Assembly (NCBI RefSeq): GCF_007176755.1
Contig: NZ_BJTV01000001.1
Span: 310,001-374,000 of the forward strand
DNA from: Streptomyces sp. 1-11
GTDB lineage: Bacteria > Actinomycetota > Actinomycetes > Streptomycetales > Streptomycetaceae
Length of the DNA stretch: 64,000 bases
Direction of reading: 5' to 3'
Numbering within the stretch: the stretch's first letter is position 1; each line of letters starts with the position of its first letter. This document shows, one piece after another, positions 22,614-32,448 of this stretch. Under the pieces are notes generated by a model. It worked only from the letters and a program-made list of their open reading frames with translations, had not been told where the DNA came from and did not search any database. A program made the translations under genes and the position numbers.

Positions 22614-24746
22614 ATGACGACCGAGGCTCACTCCTTCCCCCGTCGGCACGCACGCACGCAGCGGTTCACGCTCGGCGCGCCGCGCGCGTTCGCCGTGGCG
22701 CCCGACGGTTCGCGTGTCGCTTTCCTGCGTTCCGGCTCCGGTACCGACCGGGCCAACTCGCTCTGGGTCCTGGACCCCGCGGACGGCTCCGAGCGCCTGG
22801 CGGCCGATCCGCACGCCCTGCTGCGGGGCGCCTCGGAGGAGCTCCCGCCCGAGGAGCGGGCGCGCCGGGAGCGCAGCCGGGAGGGCGGGGCCGGCATCGT
22901 CGGCCACGCCACCGACGCCGCCGTGGAGTTGGCGGCTTTCGCCTTGTCAGGGCGGCTTTTCACGGCCGAGCTGCGGGCCGGCACGGCACGTGAACTCCGG
23001 GTCCCGGGACCGGTGATCGACCCGCGTCCGTCGCCCGACGGGCGGCACATCGCGTACGTGGCGCGGGGCGCGCTGCGGGTGACGGGCGCCGAGGGCGAGG
23101 ACGACAGGGCGCTGGCGGAGCCGGAGGCCGGGCAGGTGACCTACGGGCTCGCGGAGTTCATCGCGGCCGAGGAGATGTCGCGGAGCAGGGGTTTCTGGTG
23201 GGCTCCGGGGTCGGACCGGCTGCTGGTGGCGCGGGTGGACGACAGGCCGGTGCGGCGGTGGTGGATCGCCGACCCGGCCCGCCCGGAGCGTGAGCCCAAC
23301 TCGGTCGCGTACCCGGCCGCGGGGACGCCTAACGCGGACGTGCGCCTGTTCGTCCTCGGCCTCGACGGGGGGCGCACGGAGGTCGCCTGGGACCGGGCGC
23401 GCTATCCGTATCTGGCGCGAGTGCACTGGTCAGAGGCGGGTGCGCCGCTCATCCTGGTGCAGGCAAGGGACCAGCGCAGCCAGCTCTTCCTGGCGGTGGA
23501 CCCGGACACCGGGGCGACCCGGATGGTGCACGCCGACGAAGATCCAACATGGCTGGAACTTTTCGCCGGAGTGCCCTGCTGGAGCCCGTCCGGACAGCTC
23601 GTCCGGATCGCGGACGAGGGCGGCGCGCGGGTGCTGACCGTGGGCGATCGCCCGCTGACCGGGCCGCAGTTGCACATCCGTGCGGTGCTCGACGTGACGG
23701 CCGACGACGTGCTGGTCACTGCCTCGGCGGGCGAGGAGGCGGAGTCGCCGGAGACCGGCGAGATCCACGTCTACCGGGTGAACGAGCTGGGCTGGGAGCG
23801 CGTGTCGCGGGAACCCGGTGTGCACTCGGCGGTGCGGGCCGGGGGCGTGACGGTGCTGATGTCCGCGACGCTGGACAGTCCCGGCACCCGTGTCCAGGTG
23901 CTGCGTGACGGAAAACGAACGGCGACTGTCACCTCTTACGCGGAAGATCCCGGTCTGTCCCCCCGCGTGACGCTCACCCAGGGGGGCGCACGCCGAATTC
24001 CATGCGCCGTGCTTATGCCTACGGACTACCCCGGTGACACTCCCCTCCCCGTTCTGATGGACCCCTACGGCGGTCCGCACGGCCAGCGGGTGGTCGCCGC
24101 GCACAACGCGCACCTGACCTCGCAGTGGTTCGCCGATCAGGGGTTCGCGGTGATCGTGGCCGACGGGCGGGGCACGCCGGGGCGCTCGCCGGCGTGGGAG
24201 AAGGAGATCCGGGACGACATCGCGGCCGTCGTGCTCCAGGACCAGGTCGACGCCCTGCACGCCCTCGCCCGGGACTTCCCGCTCGACCTCGGCCGGGTGG
24301 CCGTGCGGGGCTGGTCCTTCGGCGGCTACCTGGCCGCGCTGGCGGTACTGCGCCGCCCGGACGTCTTCCACGCCGCGGTGGTCGGCGCGCCCGTCACCGA
24401 TCTGCGGCTCTACGACACCCACTACCAGGAGCGCTACCTGGGCCTGCCGGACGAGCAGCCGGAGGTCTACCGCCGCAACTCGCTGATCGACGACGCGGGC
24501 CTGGTCGACGCGGCCGAGCCGCACCGCCCGATGATGGTCGTCCACGGCCTCGCGGACGACAACGTGGTCGTCGCCCACTCCCTGCGCCTGTCCTCCGCCC
24601 TGCTGGCCGCGGGCCGCCCGCACGAGGTCCTGCCGCTGTCCGGGGTGACCCACATGACCCCGCAGGAGAACGTCGCGGAGAACCTGCTCCGCCTCCAGCT
24701 CGACTTCCTCCGGCGCTCGCTGCCCGAGCCCGGCGGATCCGCGTGA
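22614..24746 (+). CDS. S9-family prolyl oligopeptidase / dipeptidyl aminopeptidase
   Basis: A 710-aa cytoplasmic serine peptidase. An N-terminal beta-propeller (about residues 20-440, DPP-IV-like) precedes an alpha/beta-hydrolase domain (about 460-705). The nucleophile Ser is in VRGWSFGGYLAAL. The catalytic Asp is probably in VHGLADDNVVV and the His in LSGVTHMTPQE. GPHGQRVV is also typical. It has no signal peptide. ATG 22614 is preceded by TATGGT 6 nt away. It converges on an oligopeptide importer, and processing of imported peptides is a plausible but unproven role. Codon composition dips in GC around 23.9-24.0 kb. Confidence 0.9.
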   Translation: MTTEAHSFPRRHARTQRFTLGAPRAFAVAPDGSRVAFLRSGSGTDRANSLWVLDPADGSERLAADPHALLRGASEELPPEERARRERSREGGAGIVGHATDAAVELAAFALSGRLFTAELRAGTARELRVPGPVIDPRPSPDGRHIAYVARGALRVTGAEGEDDRALAEPEAGQVTYGLAEFIAAEEMSRSRGFWWAPGSDRLLVARVDDRPVRRWWIADPARPEREPNSVAYPAAGTPNADVRLFVLGLDGGRTEVAWDRARYPYLARVHWSEAGAPLILVQARDQRSQLFLAVDPDTGATRMVHADEDPTWLELFAGVPCWSPSGQLVRIADEGGARVLTVGDRPLTGPQLHIRAVLDVTADDVLVTASAGEEAESPETGEIHVYRVNELGWERVSREPGVHSAVRAGGVTVLMSATLDSPGTRVQVLRDGKRTATVTSYAEDPGLSPRVTLTQGGARRIPCAVLMPTDYPGDTPLPVLMDPYGGPHGQRVVAAHNAHLTSQWFADQGFAVIVADGRGTPGRSPAWEKEIRDDIAAVVLQDQVDALHALARDFPLDLGRVAVRGWSFGGYLAALAVLRRPDVFHAAVVGAPVTDLRLYDTHYQERYLGLPDEQPEVYRRNSLIDDAGLVDAAEPHRPMMVVHGLADDNVVVAHSLRLSSALLAAGRPHEVLPLSGVTHMTPQENVAENLLRLQLDFLRRSLPEPGGSA

Positions 24747-24749
24747 AAC

Positions 24750-24759
24750 GCGTTAACGC
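24750..24759. promoter_or_regulatory. Perfect palindrome GCGTTAACGC
   Basis: A 10-bp perfect palindrome just after the S9 peptidase stop. The role is unknown; it could be a binding site or chance. Confidence 0.2.
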
Positions 24760-24836
24760 ACAGGCAACTTCACGGAAGCGGCGCCGATATGCCGGCGCGC
24801 GAGGCTGAACAGCGTACGGCCGTGCGGGTGCCGTGG

Positions 24837-24870
24837 GCGGGCCGGGATGCGCCATGTCATCCCGGCCCGC
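24837..24870. terminator. Bidirectional terminator overlapping the oppF stop
   Basis: Perfect 13-bp stem (24837-24849 with 24858-24870), 8-nt loop. It overlaps the oppF stop codon and lies between oppF and the convergent S9 peptidase gene. Confidence 0.75.
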
Positions 24871-25957
24871 TGCCGTTGCCGGCGGGCTCCCCCGCCCCCT
24901 GGGGCGGCGTGGGCCGGCCGGACCCCGGCCGCCCCACGGGCAGCGTCTCGGCGAAGTGGCACGCCGAGTCGTGGGCCGCCGGGCCGGACTCGCCGCGGAA
25001 CGCCTCCGGCACCGCCAGGGCCGGCACCTCCCGGGCGCACCGCTCCCGGGCCTTCCAGCAGCGGGTGCGGAAGCGGCAGCCGGAGGGGATGTCGGCGGGG
25101 GACGGCACGTCACCGGAGAGGATGATCCGCTCGCGCCGTTCGCGGCCCTCCGGGTCGGGCACCGGGACCGCGGACAGCAGCGCCTGGGTGTACGGGTGGG
25201 TGGGGTGGTCGTAGATCTCGGTGTCGGTGCCGGTCTCCACGATGCGGCCCAGGTACATCACCCCGACCCGGTCCGAGATGTGCCGCACGATCGACAGGTC
25301 GTGCGCGATGAAGACGTATGACAGGTCGAACTCCGACTGGAGCCGGTCCAGGAGGTTGACCACCTGCGCCTGCACGGAGACGTCCAGGGCGGAGACCGGC
25401 TCGTCGGCGACGATCACCTCCGGGCGCAGCGCCAGGCCCCGCGCGATGCCGATGCGCTGGCGCTGCCCGCCGGAGAACTGGTGCGGGTAGCGGTTGATGT
25501 GCTCCGGGTTGAGCCCGACCACGTCCAGCAGCTCACGGACCCTGCGCCGGCGGTCGCCCCTGGGGGCCGCCTCCGGGTGGATCTCGTACGGCTCGCCGAT
25601 GATGTCCCCCACCGTCATCCGGGGGTTGAGCGAGGTGTACGGGTCCTGGAAGACCATCTGGATGTTGCGGCGGACGGCCTTCAGGGCCCGGCCGGACAGC
25701 CGGGTGATGTCCTCGCCCTTGAAGCGGATCGAGCCCGCCGTGGGCTTCTCCAGGTTGCACAGCATCTTCGCGACCGTCGACTTGCCGCAGCCCGACTCGC
25801 CCACGATGCCCAGGGTCTCGCCCCGGCCCAGGTGGAAGTCGACGCCGTCCACCGCCTTGACCGAGCCGATCTGCTTGCGGAAGACGACGCCCCGCGTCAG
25901 CGGGTAGTGCTTGACGAGTCCGCCGACCTCCAGGACGGGCTCAGCGCTCGCGGTCAT
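24857..25957 (-). CDS. Oligopeptide ABC importer ATP-binding protein OppF/DppF
   Basis: A 366-aa ATPase, last gene of a five-gene importer operon. The Walker A is [12 protein letters not shown], the signature [10 protein letters not shown] and Walker [14 protein letters not shown]. The oligopeptide C-terminal domain carries a Cys-rich [14 protein letters not shown] motif near residue 300, typical of OppD/F proteins that bind an Fe-S cluster. The ATG lies inside the upstream oppD gene (17-bp overlap) with GGAGGGAG as ribosome-binding site. The C-terminal tail of about 30 residues is Pro/Gly-rich. Confidence 0.93.
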   Translation of the reverse strand: MTASAEPVLEVGGLVKHYPLTRGVVFRKQIGSVKAVDGVDFHLGRGETLGIVGESGCGKSTVAKMLCNLEKPTAGSIRFKGEDITRLSGRALKAVRRNIQMVFQDPYTSLNPRMTVGDIIGEPYEIHPEAAPRGDRRRRVRELLDVVGLNPEHINRYPHQFSGGQRQRIGIARGLALRPEVIVADEPVSALDVSVQAQVVNLLDRLQSEFDLSYVFIAHDLSIVRHISDRVGVMYLGRIVETGTDTEIYDHPTHPYTQALLSAVPVPDPEGRERRERIILSGDVPSPADIPSGCRFRTRCWKARERCAREVPALAVPEAFRGESGPAAHDSACHFAETLPVGRPGSGRPTPPQGAGEPAGNGSGPG

Positions 25958-26924
25958 CCAGGCACTCCCTCCAGAAGTGGCAGGCGCTTCCGCGCTCCCC
26001 GGGGACGGGGTACAGCGGGGGCTCGTCGGTGCGGCAGACGTCCCGGGCCATCGGGCAGCGGGGGTGGAAGGCGCAGCCGGGCGGGATGTGCGTCAGGCTC
26101 GGCGGCAGGCCCCTGATGGCGTACAGCTCACGGCCCTTGAGGTCCAGGCGCGGGATGGAGTCCAGCAGGCCGCGGGTGTAGGGGTGGGCGGGCGCCTTGT
26201 AGATGTCGTGCACGGGGGCCGACTCCACGATCCGGCCCACGTACATCACCGCGATGCGGTCGGCCACGTCCGCGACCACCCCGAGGTCGTGGGTGATCAG
26301 GATCAGGCCCATGCGGTACTCGCGCCGCAGCTCGGCCAGCAGCTCCATGACCTGGGCCTGCACGGTGACGTCCAGGGCCGTGGTGGGCTCGTCGGCGATG
26401 ATGAGCGCGGGCTCCAGGGCCAGCGCCATGGCGATCATGATGCGCTGGCGCATGCCGCCGGAGAACTGGTGCGGGTAGTCGCGCAGCCGCTGGGCCGCGG
26501 CCGGGATGCGCACCCGGTCCATCAGCTCGACCGCCCTGGCCCGGGCGTCCCTCTTCGACATGCCCCGGTGCACCACGAACATCTCGCCGAGCTGGTCGCC
26601 CACGCAGAGCACGGGGTTGAGGGCGGACAGGGCGTCCTGGAAGATCATCGCCATCCCGGCGCCGCGGACGCCGCGCCGCTCCTCCTCCTTCAGCCGCAGC
26701 AGGTCGCGGCCCTGGAAGACGACCTCCCCGCCGGTGATCCGGCCCGGGGGCGTGTCGAGGATGCCCATCACGGCCTGCGCGGTCACCGACTTCCCCGAGC
26801 CCGACTCGCCGAGCACCGCCAGGGTCTCGCCCGCGTCGACGGCGTACGACACCCCGTTGACGGCCTTGGCGACCCCGTCCCGGGTGCGGAACTCCACGTG
26901 CAGGTCGCGCACTTCGAGCAGCAT
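25941..26924 (-). CDS. Oligopeptide ABC importer ATP-binding protein OppD/DppD
   Basis: A 327-aa ATPase energising peptide import. Walker [13 protein letters not shown]-loop [12 protein letters not shown], signature [12 protein letters not shown], Walker [14 protein letters not shown], and the OppD C-terminal Cys-rich region ([15 protein letters not shown]) are visible. I chose ATG 26924, preceded by GAGGTGA; GTG 26936 would overlap the permease stop and is an alternative. The downstream oppF starts inside this gene. Confidence 0.93.
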   Translation of the reverse strand: MLLEVRDLHVEFRTRDGVAKAVNGVSYAVDAGETLAVLGESGSGKSVTAQAVMGILDTPPGRITGGEVVFQGRDLLRLKEEERRGVRGAGMAMIFQDALSALNPVLCVGDQLGEMFVVHRGMSKRDARARAVELMDRVRIPAAAQRLRDYPHQFSGGMRQRIMIAMALALEPALIIADEPTTALDVTVQAQVMELLAELRREYRMGLILITHDLGVVADVADRIAVMYVGRIVESAPVHDIYKAPAHPYTRGLLDSIPRLDLKGRELYAIRGLPPSLTHIPPGCAFHPRCPMARDVCRTDEPPLYPVPGERGSACHFWRECLDDRER

Positions 26925-26932
26925 GCGGTGCG

Positions 26933-27913
26933 TCACCTCAGCTTCGGGTCGAGGGCGTCGCGCACCGCGTCGCCGAGCATGATGAAGGCCAGGACCGTGA
27001 CGGCGAGGGCTCCCGCGGGCCACAGCAGCGCGTGCGGGGCGTTGCGGACGTAGGGGGAGGCGGCGGAGATGTCGATGCCCCAGGAGACGCTGGGCGGTTT
27101 CAGCCCGACGCCGAGGTAGGACAGGGTCGCCTCGAGCGCGATGTACGTGCCGAGCGCGATGGTGGAGACGACGATGACCGGGGCCACGGCGTTCGGGGCG
27201 ATGTGCCGCAGCAGGATCCGGGAGGGGGAGGCGCCCAGGGCGCGGGCGGCCTGCACGTAGTCGTTCTGCTGGACGGTGATGACCGAGCCGCGCGCGATAC
27301 GGCAGACCTGCGGCCAGCCGAGCAGCACCATGAACCCGATGACCGGCCAGACCGTGTTGCTGGTGACCACGGAGAGCAGGACGAGCCCGCCGAGGACGAC
27401 CGGGATGGCGAAGAAGATGTCGGTGCCCCGGGAGAGCACCGAGTCCCACGCTCCCCCGAAGAACCCGGCCAGGGCGCCCAGCACCGATCCGAGCAGCGCG
27501 ACCCCGAGCGTGGCGCAGACGCCGACCGTCACGGACGTGCGGGCGCCGTACACGGTCCGGGTGTAGACGTTGCAGCCCTGGCCGTCGTACCCGAAGGGGG
27601 CGCCCGGCCCGGGTCCGTCCTGGGCCTTGGCCAGGTCGCAGCTCAGGGGGCTGCCGGGCGCGATCGCCGAGGGCCACAGGGAGATGAGGACCAGGAAGAG
27701 GATGACCAGGGCGGAGACCAGGAAGACGGGGTTGCGGCGCAGGTCCCGCCAGGCGTCGGACCACAGCGAGCGCGGCCTGCCGGTGTCCTTCGCGCCCCCG
27801 GGGCCGCCCGGGGTCCCCTCCAGTGTCGTCGCCTCGCTCGCCGCCAGGTCCATGGCGCCGCCCATGCCGGTTCCGGCGATCGCACCGTCCTGCTCCCGTC
27901 GCCGTTCAGGCAT
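26933..27913 (-). CDS. Oligopeptide ABC importer permease OppC/DppC
   Basis: A 326-aa inner-membrane permease with six predicted helices, starting with VFLVSALVILFLVLISLWP. The binding-protein-dependent motif lies in DYVQAARALGASPSRILLRHIAPN. N-terminal Gly/Ala-rich tail of about 40 residues. The start overlaps the OppB stop by 8 bp (ATGCCTGA), so the two are coupled. With OppB it should form the transmembrane channel. Confidence 0.92.
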   Translation of the reverse strand: MPERRREQDGAIAGTGMGGAMDLAASEATTLEGTPGGPGGAKDTGRPRSLWSDAWRDLRRNPVFLVSALVILFLVLISLWPSAIAPGSPLSCDLAKAQDGPGPGAPFGYDGQGCNVYTRTVYGARTSVTVGVCATLGVALLGSVLGALAGFFGGAWDSVLSRGTDIFFAIPVVLGGLVLLSVVTSNTVWPVIGFMVLLGWPQVCRIARGSVITVQQNDYVQAARALGASPSRILLRHIAPNAVAPVIVVSTIALGTYIALEATLSYLGVGLKPPSVSWGIDISAASPYVRNAPHALLWPAGALAVTVLAFIMLGDAVRDALDPKLR

Positions 27914-28829
27914 AGCGGATCCTCGGGTCGAGCACGGCGTACAGGAGGTCCACCAGCAGGTTGGCGACCAGGAAGACCAGCACGAGCACGGTCACGAAGC
28001 CGACGACCGTCTGGGTGTTCTGCCGCAGGATGCCCTGGTAGAGCTGGTAGCCGACGCCGTGGATGTTGAAGATCCGCTCGGTGACGATGGCGCCGCCCAT
28101 CAGCGCGCCGATGTCGGTGCCGATGAAGGTGACGACGGGGATGAGCGAGTTGCGCAGCAGGTGCCGGGTGATCACCCGGTGCCGGGGCAGGCCCTTGGCG
28201 ACGGCCGTGCGCACGTAGTCGGCCCGCCTGTTCTCGGCGATGGAGGAGCGGGTCAGCCGGGTGACGTAGGCGAGGGAGACGGAGGCGAGGACCAGGCCGG
28301 GCACGATCAGCTCGTCGAAGGCCGCGGCCGGGGAGACGGAGGGCTTGATCCAGCCCCACTCGACACCCAGCAGGAGCTGGAGCAGCAGACCGGTGACGAA
28401 GGTGGGGACGGCGATGACCACGAGGGTCAGGACGAGCACCGAGGTGTCCACGGGCCGGCCGCGCCGCAGCCCGGTCACCACGCCCAGGACGATGCCGACG
28501 ACGATCTCGAAGAGGATCGCGACGATCGTCAGCCGGATGGTGACCGGGAACGCCGTCGCCATCAGCTCGGTGACCGGCTGGCCGTTGAACGCCGTCCCGA
28601 AGTCACCGGTGAAGACGTTCCCCATGTAGGTCAGGTACTGCTGCCAGAGCGGCTTGTCGAGGCCGAACTCCTGTCTGAGCTGGGCCGCCGTCGCCGGGTC
28701 GCAGCTCCGCTCGCCGCACAGGCCGGCGACGGGGTCGCCCATGACGTTCACCATCAGGAAGATCAGCAGCGTGGCCCCGACGAACACCGGGACCATCTGC
28801 AGCAGCCGCCGCGCGACGTAGCGCCCCAT
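27906..28829 (-). CDS. Oligopeptide ABC importer permease OppB/DppB
   Basis: A 307-aa inner-membrane permease of the DppB family, starting MGRYVARRLLQMVPVFVGAT. Later pieces are the periplasmic loop DPATAAQLRQEFGLDKPLWQQ and the EAA-type loop DYVRTAVAKGLPRHRVITRH. A Cys pair (GLCGERSC) sits in the first extracytoplasmic loop. The start lies 7 bp downstream of the solute-binding gene stop. It should pair with OppC. Confidence 0.93.
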   Translation of the reverse strand: MGRYVARRLLQMVPVFVGATLLIFLMVNVMGDPVAGLCGERSCDPATAAQLRQEFGLDKPLWQQYLTYMGNVFTGDFGTAFNGQPVTELMATAFPVTIRLTIVAILFEIVVGIVLGVVTGLRRGRPVDTSVLVLTLVVIAVPTFVTGLLLQLLLGVEWGWIKPSVSPAAAFDELIVPGLVLASVSLAYVTRLTRSSIAENRRADYVRTAVAKGLPRHRVITRHLLRNSLIPVVTFIGTDIGALMGGAIVTERIFNIHGVGYQLYQGILRQNTQTVVGFVTVLVLVFLVANLLVDLLYAVLDPRIRYA

Positions 28830-28836
28830 GACGTGC

Positions 28837-30456
28837 TCAGCCGACCTTGATCTCGTTGTAGACCGGGACGCTGAAGGGGTTGAGCGCCACGTGGGACAGG
28901 CGCGCCGAGTAGCCGGCGCTGCCGTTCTGGTACCACAGCGGAATGGCGGCCATGTTGTCCCGCACCACGCCCTCGGCCTGCTGGAAGAGCGCGACCGAGC
29001 GGGCGGTGTCGGTCTCGGCGTTGGCCCGGTCGACGAGCCGGTCGAACTGCCTGTTCGACCAGGTGCCGTCGTTGGAGGAGGCACCCGTGTAGTACAGCGG
29101 CTGCAGGAAGTTCTGGATCAACGGGTAGTCCATCTGCCAGCCGGCCCGGAAGGGACCGGGCATCTTGTGCCGGGCGATCTGGTTGCGGAAGTCGGCGAAG
29201 GTGCCGATCGGGTTGCCGACGCAGGCCCGGTCGTTGCCGAGGGCGTTGTTGATGGAGTTGCACACGGCGTCCACCCACTGCTTGTGCGAGCCCGAGTCGG
29301 CGTTGTAGGTGATCTTGAGCTGCCCGCCGGGGACGCCGCCGCCCTCCTGGATCAGCTTCCTGGCGCCCGCGGGGTCGTAGTCGCAGGCGTGGCCGCACAG
29401 CCCGGACTGGTAGCCGCCCTTCGGGCCGAGGACCGGGGAGGTCCAGTCGGTGGCGGGGGTGCGGGTGCCGCGGAAGAGGGTCCTGGTGATCTGCGCGCGG
29501 TTGATCGCCATGGACAGGCCCGTGCGCACCTTCCGGGCCCCGTCGGTGTTCCACCTGGGGTCGTAGAAGGGGAAGGCGAGGGTCTGCAGGATGCCGGCCG
29601 GGGTGTTGATGTAGCGGCCGTCGAGGTCGGTCCGCACGTTCTTGAGCTGCGTGGCGGGCACGTCGTCGACCAGGTCGAGGTTGCCGGCCAGCACGTCGGT
29701 GTAGGCGGTGTTGTTGTCCGTGTAGACCAGCAGGCTCACGCCCTCGTTGCGGGCCCGGTCCCGGCCCGGGTAGGCGGCCCACTTCTCCAGGGCCATGGCG
29801 GAGCCCTTGGTGTACGAGCGGATCCGGTACGGCCCGTTGCCGACCGGCTTGCTCACCCAGGCCGCGTGGTCGGTGAAGAACGCCCTGGGGAGCGGGGCGA
29901 AGGCGACGTAGCCGAGGGTGTCGGGGAAGCTGGAGAACTTCTGGCCCAGCCGGACGGTGAAGGTCAGGGGGCCGGTGACCCGGAGCCCCGACAGGGTGTC
30001 CGCGGTCTGCTTCCCGGTGTCGGGGTGGACCTTGTCGTAGCCCTCGATGTACCCGAAGAAGTACGCGTTCTTCTGGTTGTTGCGCAGGCTCGCCCCGTAG
30101 TTCCAGGCGTCCACGAAGGACTTCGCGGTCACCTTCTCGCCGTTGGAGAAGGTCCAGCCGTCCCTGACCCTGACCGTGAAGTTCTTCGAGTCGGCCGTCT
30201 CGATGCTCTGGGCGAGCATGTCCTTGGCCCGGCCGGTCCTCGGGTCGTACCGCTTCAGGCCCCGGAAGATCATGTCGAGCACCTTGCCGCCCTGCACCTC
30301 GTTGGTGTTGGCCGGCTCCAGCGGGTTCTGCGGGTCGCCCCAGGAGGAGGTCAGCACCCCGGCGCCGCCGGCGCCCGCGCCGCTCCCGCACGCCGTCGCG
30401 GCGAGGGCCAGTACCACCGCGCCCGCGACCCATCGGGCGTGCCCGGCTCCGCGCAT
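28837..30456 (-). CDS. Oligopeptide-binding lipoprotein (SBP family 5)
   Basis: A 539-aa extracellular solute-binding protein of family 5. It has a lipoprotein signal peptide (hydrophobic stretch, lipobox LAATAC, Cys near residue 23). The family signature around DMIFRGLKRYDPRTGRAKDMLAQSIETAD and the peptide-binding fold with NTDGARKVRTGLSMAINRAQI follow. AGGAGGAGG lies before the ATG. First gene of the five-gene importer, with a divergent methyltransferase upstream. This importer neighbours bldK, and I recall the same tandem arrangement in S. coelicolor. Confidence 0.92.
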   Translation of the reverse strand: MRGAGHARWVAGAVVLALAATACGSGAGAGGAGVLTSSWGDPQNPLEPANTNEVQGGKVLDMIFRGLKRYDPRTGRAKDMLAQSIETADSKNFTVRVRDGWTFSNGEKVTAKSFVDAWNYGASLRNNQKNAYFFGYIEGYDKVHPDTGKQTADTLSGLRVTGPLTFTVRLGQKFSSFPDTLGYVAFAPLPRAFFTDHAAWVSKPVGNGPYRIRSYTKGSAMALEKWAAYPGRDRARNEGVSLLVYTDNNTAYTDVLAGNLDLVDDVPATQLKNVRTDLDGRYINTPAGILQTLAFPFYDPRWNTDGARKVRTGLSMAINRAQITRTLFRGTRTPATDWTSPVLGPKGGYQSGLCGHACDYDPAGARKLIQEGGGVPGGQLKITYNADSGSHKQWVDAVCNSINNALGNDRACVGNPIGTFADFRNQIARHKMPGPFRAGWQMDYPLIQNFLQPLYYTGASSNDGTWSNRQFDRLVDRANAETDTARSVALFQQAEGVVRDNMAAIPLWYQNGSAGYSARLSHVALNPFSVPVYNEIKVG

Positions 30457-30544
30457 CGGCACCTCCTCCTGATACAGGATCAGACATATCACACGAAAAG
30501 GCATACAAAACGCACGGCTCGTGGCGGATTCCCGGATCCACTTA

Positions 30545-30560
30545 CTGATCGGCGGATCAG
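30545..30560. promoter_or_regulatory. Inverted repeat CTGATC-N4-GATCAG in divergent promoter
   Basis: Perfect 6-bp arms, ending 17 bp before the methyltransferase ATG and about 90 bp before the peptide-binding protein gene. It could be an operator shared by the two. Confidence 0.35.
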
Positions 30561-30576
30561 CAGGCAGACTCACCGC

Positions 30577-31317
30577 ATGGTCGATCGCGTATTCGCCGAC
30601 GTGGAACTCGCTTCTCTGTACGACAAGTTGAACGCCTGGGGTCCCTCCGACGACTTCTATCTGGGGTTCGTCATGGAGGCGGAGAGAGTGCTCGACGTGG
30701 GCTGCGGGACCGGCCGGCTGCTGCGCGCCGCCCGGGCCGCGGGCCACCGGGGCCGGCTGACCGGCCTGGATCCGGCCGCCGCCATGCTCGTACAGGCGCG
30801 GCGGGCCGAACCGGAGGCCGAATGGGTGCTCGGGGACTTCACGACGCACCACTGGGAAGGTGCGTTCGACCTGGTCGTGATGACCGGTCACGCCTTCCAG
30901 GAACTGCTCGGCGACGAGGAGGTGCGGGACTGTCTGCGCGGGGCCCGGCGGGCGCTCGCCGAGGGCGGCCGGTTCGTCTTCGAGACGCGGAATCCGGCGG
31001 CCCGCGCCTGGGAGCGCTGGACGCCGGAGAAGGTGTACGAGATCCCCGACGGGGACGGCGGAACCGTACGGGTGTGGCACGACGCCGAGCCGGCCCCCGT
31101 CGGGGACCGGCTCGGATTCACGGAGACCTATGCGGGCGCGCGGTGGGACCGGCCGCTGGTGTGCCGCAGCACCCTGCGGTTCCTGGACGCCGACGCCCTG
31201 GACGGCTTCCTCGGCGAGGCCGGGCTGGCCGCCGCCGAGCGCTACGGGGACTGGCGGCGGGGGCCGCTGGCCCCCGCCGCTCCCGAGATCATCACCGTGG
31301 CCCGGGCCGCACCCTAG
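30577..31317 (+). CDS. Class I SAM-dependent methyltransferase
   Basis: A 246-aa methyltransferase. Motif I is VLDVGCGTGRLLRAAR, the acidic residue of motif II lies in LTGLDPAAAMLVQAR, and LVVMTGHAFQEL and GGRFVFETRNP follow. The family is the small-molecule Methyltransf_25 type often found as a single gene. No clear ribosome-binding site precedes ATG 30577. The stop codon TAG (31315-31317) overlaps the stop of the convergent bldKE gene. It is divergent from the peptide-binding lipoprotein; a functional link is unproven and the substrate is unknown. Confidence 0.85.
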   Translation: MVDRVFADVELASLYDKLNAWGPSDDFYLGFVMEAERVLDVGCGTGRLLRAARAAGHRGRLTGLDPAAAMLVQARRAEPEAEWVLGDFTTHHWEGAFDLVVMTGHAFQELLGDEEVRDCLRGARRALAEGGRFVFETRNPAARAWERWTPEKVYEIPDGDGGTVRVWHDAEPAPVGDRLGFTETYAGARWDRPLVCRSTLRFLDADALDGFLGEAGLAAAERYGDWRRGPLAPAAPEIITVARAAP

Positions 31318-32435
31318 GCCTGCGGGGCCTCGCCCTCCTCCAGCGCCACCAGCGCCGGGTCCATGACGATGTCCTCGTCACGGGCCTCGGTCGTCGGGTC
31401 CTCCGGGAAGTGGCAGGCCGTCAGGTGCCCGGCGCGGTTGCCGGAGAGCTGCACCAGCGGCGGCTCCTCGGTCGCGCACTTGTCCTGCGCCTTCCAGCAC
31501 CGGGTGCGGAAGCGGCAGCCGGACGGCGGGTGGATCGGCGAGGGGACATCACCGGAGAGCCGGATGCGCTCCCGGTCCGCCGTCTCCTCGTCGACGCCGA
31601 CCTCCGGCACGGCCGACAGCAGGGCGTGGGTGTAGGGGTGGCGCGGCCGGTTGTAGATCGACTCACGGTCACCGACCTCGACGATCTTGCCGAGGTACAT
31701 CACCGCGACGCGCTGCGAGAAGTGCCGGACCACGGCGAGGTCGTGGGCGATGAACAGGAAGGCGATGCCGAGTTCCTTCTGGACCTCCTGGAGCAGGTTG
31801 ACCACCTGCGCCTGGATGGACACGTCCAGCGCGGAGACCGGCTCGTCCGCCACGATCAGCTTCGGGTTCAGGGCCAGCGCGCGGGCGACGCCGATGCGCT
31901 GGCGCTGACCGCCGGAGAACTCGTGCGGGAAGCGGTTGTAGTGCTCCGGGTTCAGGCCGACGAGCTCGAGCAGCTCGCGGACCTTCTTCTCCCGGCCGCC
32001 CTCCGGATCGATCCCGTTGACCTCCATCGGCGACTTGATGATCGAGCCGACGGTCTGCCGCGGGTTCAGCGAGGAGTACGGGTCCTGGAAGATCATCTGG
32101 ATCTCGGACCGCACGGGCGCGATCTCCCGGCGCGAGGCGTGCGTGATGTCGCGCCCGGCGTAGGTGATCGAGCCGGCGGTCGGCTCCAGCAGCCGGGTGA
32201 TGAGCCGGCCCGTGGTCGACTTGCCGCAGCCGGACTCGCCGACCAGGCCGACGCTCTCGCCGACGCCGACCGTGAGGTCGATGCCGTCGACGGCCTGCAC
32301 CGCGCCGACCTTCCGCTTGATCGGGAAGCCGCCGTAGATCGGGAAGTGCTTCGTGAGGCCCTTGACCTCCAGAAGCGCCTCCGCCGGGGTGCCGGAGGTG
32401 CCCTGCTGTGCCGGGAGGGTGAGGTTGTCGCTCAT
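31314..32435 (-). CDS. bldKE: BldK importer ATP-binding protein BldKE
   Basis: A 373-aa oligopeptide ABC ATPase of the OppF type. Walker [14 protein letters not shown], signature [15 protein letters not shown], Walker [15 protein letters not shown], and [14 protein letters not shown] in the C-terminal domain are visible. It lies last in a five-gene order (permease, binding protein, permease, ATPase, ATPase) that matches bldKABCDE of S. coelicolor, where the importer is needed for aerial development. GGGAGAA precedes the start. The stop shares CTAG with the convergent methyltransferase. Confidence 0.88.
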   Translation of the reverse strand: MSDNLTLPAQQGTSGTPAEALLEVKGLTKHFPIYGGFPIKRKVGAVQAVDGIDLTVGVGESVGLVGESGCGKSTTGRLITRLLEPTAGSITYAGRDITHASRREIAPVRSEIQMIFQDPYSSLNPRQTVGSIIKSPMEVNGIDPEGGREKKVRELLELVGLNPEHYNRFPHEFSGGQRQRIGVARALALNPKLIVADEPVSALDVSIQAQVVNLLQEVQKELGIAFLFIAHDLAVVRHFSQRVAVMYLGKIVEVGDRESIYNRPRHPYTHALLSAVPEVGVDEETADRERIRLSGDVPSPIHPPSGCRFRTRCWKAQDKCATEEPPLVQLSGNRAGHLTACHFPEDPTTEARDEDIVMDPALVALEEGEAPQA

Positions 32436-32448
32436 GTCTCGGTTCTCC

